Shown: positions 32,305 through 35,860 of the stretch, in pieces
Position numbering within the stretch: position 1 is the stretch's first letter
How the letters are laid out: each line of letters starts with the position of its first letter
NCBI GenBank assembly: GCA_016187405.1
Contig: JACPJS010000011.1
Location: forward strand, 1 to 35,860
Source of the DNA: Candidatus Aenigmatarchaeota archaeon
GTDB lineage: Archaea; Aenigmatarchaeota; Aenigmatarchaeia; CG10238-14; SCSR01
Direction: 5' to 3'
DNA length: 35,860 nt
Made by a program: the position numbers and the translations under genes
Notes under the pieces: generated by a model
Databases searched by the model: none
What the model was told of the DNA's origin: nothing
The model's input: only the letters and a program-made list of their open reading frames with translations

Positions 32305-32852
32305 CTTTTCATGCTCACTGACATACCGTCTGCAAGCGGAACCAGAAAACTCACAATCTTCTTGTGATTGAATATAGCCTCCCTCCATTTCTTCAACGGT
32401 TCCTCTTCCCACATCACATTGTCTGCAATTAACAACCCGTTCTTCTTCAACACCCTCACACAATTGTCCAACACCTGTACGTATCCTTCCTTCCATATGT
32501 CAAGGAAAATAATATCGAACTTGTTTTCAGGCATCTTCTTCAACAGTTCGGTAGCATCGCCGAATTTCGGGATTATGTTTTTTGCTTTCGCTTTCTTGAA
32601 ATTCCTCACGGCCTCGTCATAATAATTCTTGTCGTTCTCAATCGTTGTAACCTTCCCCTTTGTCCCGACTGCTTTTGTCATTAGCAATGCAGAATACCCT
32701 GTCAGTGTTCCTACATCAAGGACTGTCTTCGCTTGTGAAACTTTAGCAAGCATGTAGAGGAAATTTCCCTTCACTGGACCAACTATAGGCAAGAATTTCT
32801 TCCCGCTTGATGACTCTATCTCAATCTCCCTCATGACCGATTCTATGCTCAT
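32301..32852 (-). CDS. SAM-dependent O-methyltransferase
   Basis: A 183-aa class I methyltransferase of the catechol/caffeoyl-CoA O-methyltransferase group. Motif I is VLDVGTLTGYSALLM, the acid after strand 2 is in TTIENDKNYY, and FDIIFLDIWKEGY and GLLIADNVMWEE give the metal-binding Asp/Asn positions. The substrate is unknown. The stop shares TTAA with the convergent acyltransferase gene. Confidence 0.9.
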   Translation of the reverse strand: MSIESVMREIEIESSSGKKFLPIVGPVKGNFLYMLAKVSQAKTVLDVGTLTGYSALLMTKAVGTKGKVTTIENDKNYYDEAVRNFKKAKAKNIIPKFGDATELLKKMPENKFDIIFLDIWKEGYVQVLDNCVRVLKKNGLLIADNVMWEEEPLKKWREAIFNHKKIVSFLVPLADGMSVSMKS

Positions 32853-32891
32853 ACAATCTGGAATGTTAATTCAGAAAGCGTATTTAAAAAA

Positions 32892-35177
32892 CTAACCTAT
32901 GTATCTTGGTGAGACTTCTTCGTCGCCACGGCTCGACAACTTTCTCTTTCTCTCTACAAATTTCTCGTAGTAGTTGATCACATCCTTGCTGATGCTAGGA
33001 ACAGTCCTGGCTACGACATCTTCAAAATGTTTCATCTTTATTTCTTTCGTCTTCTTGTCTTCTCTCAATGCTTCCATCGCAGCTTCCCTGCATACGGCTT
33101 CTATGTCTGCACCGCTGAAACCATCTGTCTTCCTCACCAATTCTCTCAAATTAACATCCTTTGCCAATGGCATCTTTTCTGTGTGGACTTTGAATATCTC
33201 TGTTCTTGATTTATCATCTGGTGCAGGTACGAGAACCATCCTGTCGAATCTCCCAGGTCTCAACAATGCAGGATCGATTATGTCTGGCCTGTTTGTTGCT
33301 GCGATTATCACAACACCGTTCAATTCTTCCAATCCGGATATCTCTGATAACAATTGCGATACCACGGTTTCTGTTGCATTGCTTCCAGTGAACATTCCTC
33401 TTCTCGGTACCAACGAATCTATCTCATCCAAGAAGATTATCGCAGGAGCAACTTGTCTTGCTCTTCTGAATATGTCTCTGATTGCCTTTTCAGATTCACC
33501 GACCCATTTAGAAAATACTTCTGGTCCTTTTATTGAAATGAAATTCGCTCCACTCTCATTCGCTACTGCCTTTGCCAATAATGTTTTTCCAGAACCAGGA
33601 GGTCCGTATAGCAATATTCCATGTGGCGGTGTGATTCCCATCCTTTCAAAGTTGTCTGGATATTTCAATGGCCATTCAACCATTTCCTGCAATTGTTTCT
33701 TCACATTGTCCAGCCCACCGATGTCATCCCATTTTACTTTAGGAATTTCTACAAGGACTTCTCTCATTGCTGATGGTTCCACTACCCTCAATGCGTTTTC
33801 GAAATCTTCTTTCGTGACAATTAATTTTTCATAGACTTCCTTTGGCAGTTCCTCGTCTTCCTTCCATTTGATATCAGGCAATACTCTTCTCAATGAAGAC
33901 ATTGCAGCTTCCTTTGCAACTGCCCATATATCCGAACCAACAAAACCATATGTCACATCTGCAAGATGATTTATATCGACATCCTTTGCGATAGGCATGT
34001 TCCTCGTATGTATCTTGAAAATTTCCAATCTTCCATCACGATCAGGTACTGGGAATTCAATTTCCCTGTCGAATCTTCCAGCTCTTCTCAATGCAGGATC
34101 GACACTGTTAGGTCTGTTTGTTGCTGCGATGACAATTACCTTTCCTCTTTTCTTCAATCCGTCCATCAATGTCAACAATTGCGATACAGTTCTTCTTTCA
34201 ACTTCACCTGATACCTCTTCACGCTTTGGTGCGACCGAATCAACCTCGTCCAAGAAAATAATCGTCGGTGCATTCTTTTCTGCATCTTCGAAAATCTTTC
34301 TCAAGTTCTCTTCAGTCTGTCCGTACCACTTTGAAAATATTTCTGGACCGCTGATTGAAATGAAATTCGCTCCCGATTCATTTGCAACCGCTTTAGCCAG
34401 CAATGTCTTTCCCGTTCCCGGAGGACCGTATAACAAAATTCCTTTTGGTGCTTCGATACCGATTCTTTCAAATAATTCCGGATGTCTCAATGGTAGTTCG
34501 ATCATCTCACGAACCTTGTGTATGATTTCTCTTATTCCACCGACGTCTTCATATGTAACAGACGGGACAGTCCTGTCGTCCAGTCTCATCGAGTCTGGCA
34601 ACTGCGGCATGATTTCCAATTCAGTTACCTCACCGATCTTTACAATCCCGGCAGGCGTGGTGTTTACAACAACGAATCTCGTATCACCTAGAAATGGTGT
34701 GAAGAAATCCTCAAAGTCCATTCCGAAGAAATCCTCGAACAATCCAGAACTTCTTCTCCTTCCCGCAGGCGCTGGAAGAATTATGTCACCCTTCATCATA
34801 GGTCTCATGAAAATATTTTGCTTAATCAATTGCGGAGCTGCATGAACCATAATACCTTTCTGTGCAGGTGCCAAAATGACAGATCTTGCTTCCTTCGCAT
34901 CAGCCTTTCTTAATTTTACAAATTCCCCAACACCGCTTCCCGCATTCCTTCTTGTGATACCATCCATCCTTACAATGTTCAAACCGACATCAGCAGGATA
35001 TGCTCTTACTGCGATTGCTCCTGTTATCTTTTCTCCCTCGATCTCTATGATGTCCCCTTCCTTCAATAACAATTTTGTCATCGTACCGGAGTCAACACGA
35101 ACAATTCCCCTTCCTGCCTCTTCCCTTGCAGTCAATTCTCCTACCTTCAATTTCACTTCATGTACTGTTTCTGCCAT
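32892..35177 (-). CDS. cdc48: Cdc48/VCP-type double AAA+ ATPase
   Basis: A 761-aa unfoldase that would extract and unfold proteins, likely for the proteasome. The N-terminal double-psi barrel and CDC48_2 region cover 1-195. D1 has GPPGTGKT (251-258) and FLDEVD (308-313). D2 has GPPGSGKT (525-532) and FLDEID. Arginine fingers and the sensor NRP motifs are present in both rings. Between N domain and D1 is an aromatic insert, [20 protein letters not shown] (140-159). The C-terminus ends SPRYIG, not a clean HbYX motif. The start overlaps the 36-aa gene as TAATG. Confidence 0.95.
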   Translation of the reverse strand: MAETVHEVKLKVGELTAREEAGRGIVRVDSGTMTKLLLKEGDIIEIEGEKITGAIAVRAYPADVGLNIVRMDGITRRNAGSGVGEFVKLRKADAKEARSVILAPAQKGIMVHAAPQLIKQNIFMRPMMKGDIILPAPAGRRRSSGLFEDFFGMDFEDFFTPFLGDTRFVVVNTTPAGIVKIGEVTELEIMPQLPDSMRLDDRTVPSVTYEDVGGIREIIHKVREMIELPLRHPELFERIGIEAPKGILLYGPPGTGKTLLAKAVANESGANFISISGPEIFSKWYGQTEENLRKIFEDAEKNAPTIIFLDEVDSVAPKREEVSGEVERRTVSQLLTLMDGLKKRGKVIVIAATNRPNSVDPALRRAGRFDREIEFPVPDRDGRLEIFKIHTRNMPIAKDVDINHLADVTYGFVGSDIWAVAKEAAMSSLRRVLPDIKWKEDEELPKEVYEKLIVTKEDFENALRVVEPSAMREVLVEIPKVKWDDIGGLDNVKKQLQEMVEWPLKYPDNFERMGITPPHGILLYGPPGSGKTLLAKAVANESGANFISIKGPEVFSKWVGESEKAIRDIFRRARQVAPAIIFLDEIDSLVPRRGMFTGSNATETVVSQLLSEISGLEELNGVVIIAATNRPDIIDPALLRPGRFDRMVLVPAPDDKSRTEIFKVHTEKMPLAKDVNLRELVRKTDGFSGADIEAVCREAAMEALREDKKTKEIKMKHFEDVVARTVPSISKDVINYYEKFVERKRKLSSRGDEEVSPRYIG

Positions 35178-35287
35178 TAGTTGTTCACCTGATGCGTATC
35201 CTTTGTCAGATAATCCGTACCATATATTGTTCTTTCAAGCATTTCATCTAATTCCTTTTGAATCTGCTGTACGATTTCTATGCTCAT
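35177..35287 (-). CDS. 36-aa small protein coupled to cdc48
   Basis: A 36-aa frame opening ATGAGC, with its start overlapping the upstream stop as ATGA and its stop overlapping the cdc48 start as TAATG. The product is a short amphipathic helix ([19 protein letters not shown]) followed by [17 protein letters not shown]. Overlaps at both ends argue for real translation, either as a functional microprotein or as a coupling leader. Family unknown. Confidence 0.6.
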   Translation of the reverse strand: MSIEIVQQIQKELDEMLERTIYGTDYLTKDTHQVNN

Positions 35288-35613
35288 TCATCTTCCTCCC
35301 ATTCGTCGAATTCCTTTTCTGTCTCTTCATCCAATAAAATTTTGAAATTCTTCCACATTACTTTACTACTCCATTCCTCGAAAAATTCAAACACACGGTC
35401 GAAGTCATCTTCAGGAACTATGAATGAAGATTGATTCACTTTGACATACGGCATCTCGTCCAGCACACCTTTTCTTTCATATGTGTATGTCTTGTTCTCC
35501 TTTGGTACAGATTGTGTCCAGCCGTATAACTGTTTGAAGAATTTCGTCTTTTCAGAACCGTTTGTCTTCTCGGTCTTGATCGAGAATGCTATTAGCACGC
35601 CTTTCTTTTCCAT
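35284..35613 (-). CDS. Hypothetical acidic protein at the head of the cdc48 operon
   Basis: A 109-aa protein without a recognised family. It begins MEKKGVLIAFSIKTEK as a beta strand, has an aromatic middle (KFFKQLYGWTQSVPKE, then YTYERKGVLDEMPYVKV), and ends with a strongly acidic helix ([14 protein letters not shown]). It may be an alpha/beta sandwich with an acidic tail. I start at ATG 35613, since the TATA-like TTTAAATA (about 35637-35645) sits some 27 bases upstream; a GTG at 35634 is possible. It is followed by the 36-aa gene and cdc48. Confidence 0.75.
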   Translation of the reverse strand: MEKKGVLIAFSIKTEKTNGSEKTKFFKQLYGWTQSVPKENKTYTYERKGVLDEMPYVKVNQSSFIVPEDDFDRVFEFFEEWSSKVMWKNFKILLDEETEKEFDEWEEDE

Positions 35614-35635
35614 AGTTAGTGTATTGGTGTACACA

Positions 35636-35652
35636 ACTATTTAAATATATAT
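35636..35652 (-). promoter_or_regulatory. TATA box of the cdc48 operon
   Basis: On the minus strand ATATATATTTAAATAGT precedes the first gene of the operon by about 25-30 bases, the normal archaeal spacing for a leaderless start at 35613. An imperfect inverted repeat around TGTACA lies between it and the start. Confidence 0.55.
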
Positions 35653-35713
35653 GTCCCCGACATTGTCTCAATTAAGGGTGATTTTTAGTGGTGTCGAATG
35701 AGGGTGATAAGTT

Positions 35714-35860
35714 TTAATTTTCTTTTATGTAATCTTGATACTCTTTATCGGAATCCATAAAAAGTTGTTTGAAAACTATAGGAGTAATTGGAATAATATG
35801 TTCTAAAGATTTGTATAGCTCTGGATTCGGTGTTATTATGACAACATCTTCATGAGTAGT
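35714..35860 (-). CDS. C-terminal part of an unknown protein (runs off the window)
   Basis: An open minus-strand frame from the window edge to TAA at 35714-35716. It gives 48 residues such as THEDVVIITPNPELYKSLEH and ends DKEYQDYIKEN. Strand VVIITPN followed by a helix is protein-like, but the fragment is too short to assign. The start lies beyond the window. Confidence 0.5.
   Translation of the reverse strand, partial: TTHEDVVIITPNPELYKSLEHIIPITPIVFKQLFMDSDKEYQDYIKEN

Noticed and set aside
32892-32910. HbYX proteasome-docking motif at the Cdc48 C-terminus
   Set aside because: The end is PRYIG; the tyrosine is third from last with two residues after it, so it does not match hydrophobic-Tyr-X.
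32974-34845. Two long plus-strand frames antisense to cdc48
   Set aside because: Both reflect the two AAA rings read backwards, with similar Ser-rich products for each ring; no ribosome binding site.
35130-35177. Possible second frame linking the 36-aa gene and Cdc48 as one protein
   Set aside because: TAA of the small gene lies in a different frame from the Cdc48 ATG, so they are separate products.

Overview
This window is archaeal chromosome, A+T-rich and tightly packed. It carries class I LysRS fused to an AlaX-like domain, Pus10, Rpo4 (RpoF), L21e, aEF1-beta, SRP54/FtsY, alpha prefoldin, Orc1/Cdc6, Cdc48, Pth2 and an S-layer gene of the Methanococcus type. Four of its seven tRNA genes have short introns bounded by bulge-helix-bulge (BHB) motifs. 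The compact layout, the small unknown membrane and zinc proteins and the tail-fibre-like adhesins suggest a DPANN lineage (Woesearchaeota/Pacearchaeota/Aenigmarchaeota-like). That rank is my inference; archaeal identity is secure. I saw no rRNA, CRISPR array, insertion sequence or convincing replication origin. No stretch over 300 bases lacks a gene.

Layout. 1-2.5 kb: the 3' end of one adhesin gene overlapping a complete tandem paralogue with a seven-repeat predicted beta-propeller, then a DUF378 membrane protein. 2.5-4.1 kb: a winged-helix regulator divergent from an unknown gene, with two near-identical palindromes between them, then tRNA-Val and intron-bearing initiator tRNA-Met. 4.1-9.1 kb: Nudix hydrolase, Orc1/Cdc6, the LysRS-AlaX fusion, Sua5/YrdC, tRNA-Arg and an RBBP9-like hydrolase. 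9.1-15.3 kb: an information-processing block with a zinc ribbon and aEF1-beta on the plus strand, facing DUF655, rpoF, rpl21e, pus10, srp54, ftsY, pfdA and intron-bearing tRNA-Leu on the minus strand. 15.3-19.4 kb: DUF192 protein, coiled-coil protein, tRNA-Gly, phosphoesterase, tRNA-Thr with a D-stem intron, an AmmeMemoRadiSam-like radical SAM protein missing one cluster cysteine, and a membrane-anchored winged-helix regulator. 19.4-26.6 kb: cell-envelope region with the S-layer gene, a membrane glycosyltransferase paired with a thioredoxin-fold protein, Pth2, and two SNARE-associated/DedA membrane proteins flanking tRNA-Gln. 26.6-29.2 kb: small proteins, a secreted nuclease with a lamin-tail-like domain, and a CBS protein. 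29.2-32.3 kb: RNase H, holo-ACP synthase and a three-domain acyl-activating enzyme / ACP / acyltransferase in an overlapping operon. 32.3-35.9 kb: O-methyltransferase, a Cdc48 operon with a 36-aa leader gene, and a partial gene at the edge.

The most notable systems are the AcpS plus AMP-ligase-ACP-PlsC operon, which looks like a self-contained acyl-carrier acylation system in an archaeon, and the LysRS-AlaX fusion. Genes are linked by ATGA and TAATG start-stop overlaps. Four convergent pairs share exactly four bases at their stops, and two convergent genes end inside tRNA genes.
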